DNA from: Scatosoma sp964504025
Lineage (GTDB): Bacteria; Bacillota; Clostridia; Christensenellales; Borkfalkiaceae
Length of the DNA: 13,690 nucleotides
NCBI GenBank assembly: GCA_964504025.1
Contig: CAZDCO010000033.1
Coordinates: forward strand, 1-13,690
Direction of reading: 5' to 3'
Part shown: one piece after another, positions 12,641 to 13,690 of the stretch
Position numbering within the stretch: position 1 is the first letter of the stretch
Layout of the letters: the number at the start of each line of letters is the position of its first letter
Position numbers and translations under genes: made by a program
Notes under the pieces: generated by a model
Told to the model about the DNA's origin: nothing
What the model saw: the letters and a program-made list of their open reading frames with translations, nothing else
Databases searched by the model: none

Positions 12641-13690
12641 TTAATAAGCGCGCGCGTATACGATTACGTGTTGCGCTTTTTCTTTACAAACGGCACAAAG
12701 TTCGGCGGTTTCCCCTTCGGCAAACACACGCGCCGTTGCGCCCGTTTCTTCCTTAATCTTGTCTTCGCAAGCTTGGCAACCGCACCAACCCGCTTTCACG
12801 AAATTACCGCCGTCTACGCCGTCCAAAATGCCCTGCATATCGTCCGCGTAAACGATTCGGCTATCCCTGCGGCTACGCGCACGTTCCAGCAAATTCGTTT
12901 GTACGTCGGCAAGCAACGCCTTTACGCCCTCCACCGCGTCGTCCAACGCGATTTCCGTCTTTTCCAAGGTATCTCTGCGCGCGCAAAGCATTTTTCCAGC
13001 CTCGATGTCGCGAGGTCCAAGCTCGATACGCACGGGTACGCCCTTCATTTCCCATTCGTTAAACTTCCAGCCGGGACTGTTATCCGACGCGTCCAACGTA
13101 ACGCGAATACCTGCGTTTTCCAACGTAGTTTTTAAGCTCTCGCACGCTTCCACGACGCCGCCCTTTCTTGCCGCAATCGGCACGATTACGCATTGTACGG
13201 GTGCAACGACGGGCGGAAGCACCAAGCCGCGTTCGTCGCCGTGCGTCATGATGATTGCGCCGATTAAACGCGTAGAAACACCCCAAGAGGTCGTGTACGC
13301 CGTTTGCAACGCGCCGTCTTTACCCGAAAAACGAATATCGAATGCCTTTGCGAAGTTTTGCCCTAAGTAGTGCGAAGTACCTGCTTGCAAACTCTTGCCG
13401 TCGTGCATCATCGCTTCCATGGTATACGTCGCCACCGCGCCTGCGAATTTTTCCTTCTCGGTCTTTCTACCCGTCAGCACGGGAATCGCCAAGCAGTTTT
13501 CGGAAAACTCTTTATAGATACGCAACATTTCCTGCGTTTCCGCTTCCGCTTCCTCCGAACTCTCGTGCACGGTATGTCCCTCTTGCCACAAGAACTCGCT
13601 CGTACGCAAGAACGGACGAGTCGTCTTTTCCCAACGCATTACGTTGCACCATTGATTTACCTTTAAGGGCAGATCGCGGTACGATTGTAC
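12641..13690 (-). CDS. proS: Prolyl-tRNA synthetase, ProS type 3 (5' end beyond window)
   Basis: The visible 349 residues are the C-terminal part of a class II synthetase that charges tRNA-Pro; the full protein is usually about 480. The frame is open to the window edge and reads DLPLKVNQWCNVMRWEKTTR there, followed by motif 2 (RPFLRTSEFLWQEGHT) and motif 3 (STRLIGAIIMTHGDERG). The anticodon-binding domain follows, then a C-terminal zinc-like domain with two CxxC pairs (CGCQAC and CAVC). The protein ends in Tyr (YARAY), as in archaeal/eukaryotic-like ProRS. There is no editing insertion between motifs 2 and 3, unlike bacterial-type ProRS. The start codon and any leader control lie outside the window. 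Confidence 0.95.
   Translation of the reverse strand, partial: VQSYRDLPLKVNQWCNVMRWEKTTRPFLRTSEFLWQEGHTVHESSEEAEAETQEMLRIYKEFSENCLAIPVLTGRKTEKEKFAGAVATYTMEAMMHDGKSLQAGTSHYLGQNFAKAFDIRFSGKDGALQTAYTTSWGVSTRLIGAIIMTHGDERGLVLPPVVAPVQCVIVPIAARKGGVVEACESLKTTLENAGIRVTLDASDNSPGWKFNEWEMKGVPVRIELGPRDIEAGKMLCARRDTLEKTEIALDDAVEGVKALLADVQTNLLERARSRRDSRIVYADDMQGILDGVDGGNFVKAGWCGCQACEDKIKEETGATARVFAEGETAELCAVCKEKAQHVIVYARAY

Overview
The window looks like a chromosomal segment of a Bacillota bacterium, most likely an uncultured Clostridia lineage. The evidence is an McsA-McsB-ClpC protein-arginine-phosphorylation module, strong Shine-Dalgarno sites on several genes, sigma-A promoters, an archaeal/eukaryotic-like (ProS type 3) prolyl-tRNA synthetase, and a compact AroC-B-A-E-Q-K shikimate cluster. 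Genes are GC-rich and the intergenic promoter regions are AT-rich. No transposase, integrase, CRISPR array or phage gene is visible. Family assignments come from motif recognition only; no search was run.

Layout. (1) 1-444: a complete tRNA-Pro(CGG) at 77-152, flanked on both sides by partial, interrupted copies of its own 3' half, plus a 57-bp direct repeat and several hairpins. One of these is an 18-bp perfect bidirectional terminator directly abutting the tRNA. (2) 445-11246, all on the minus strand: a tightly packed run of eleven genes. In transcription order these are a membrane-anchored XRE regulator, mcsA, mcsB, clpC, aroC, aroB, aroA, aroE, aroQ, aroK, and a short-chain dehydrogenase resembling EF-P 5-aminopentanone reductase. 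Gaps are 10-36 nt, and mcsA/mcsB and aroK/SDR overlap. One extended -10 sigma-A promoter sits immediately before the XRE gene, placed so that its mRNA would start at the A of the ATG (leaderless). (3) 11247-12581: a small membrane protein with a PH-like split domain (minus strand) diverges from a soluble XRE regulator (plus strand). A 131-bp AT-rich spacer between them holds two promoters and a perfect inverted repeat over the regulator's -10. (4) 12584-13690: a bidirectional terminator and the 3' part of proS, cut by the right window edge.

How the genes work together. The mcsA-mcsB-clpC block should mark damaged proteins with phosphoarginine and unfold them for ClpP. In Bacillus this block follows ctsR; here a CtsR-like repressor is absent and an XRE protein with four predicted membrane helices occupies that position. 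The same run then continues without a visible terminator into six enzymes that take DAHP to 5-enolpyruvylshikimate-3-phosphate and chorismate (missing only DAHP synthase). Protein quality control and aromatic biosynthesis may therefore share one transcript. The most interesting points are this operon merger with the unusual regulator and leaderless start, the altered allosteric motif of McsB, the divergent XRE/PH-like cassette with its operator, and the tRNA-Pro repeat cluster.
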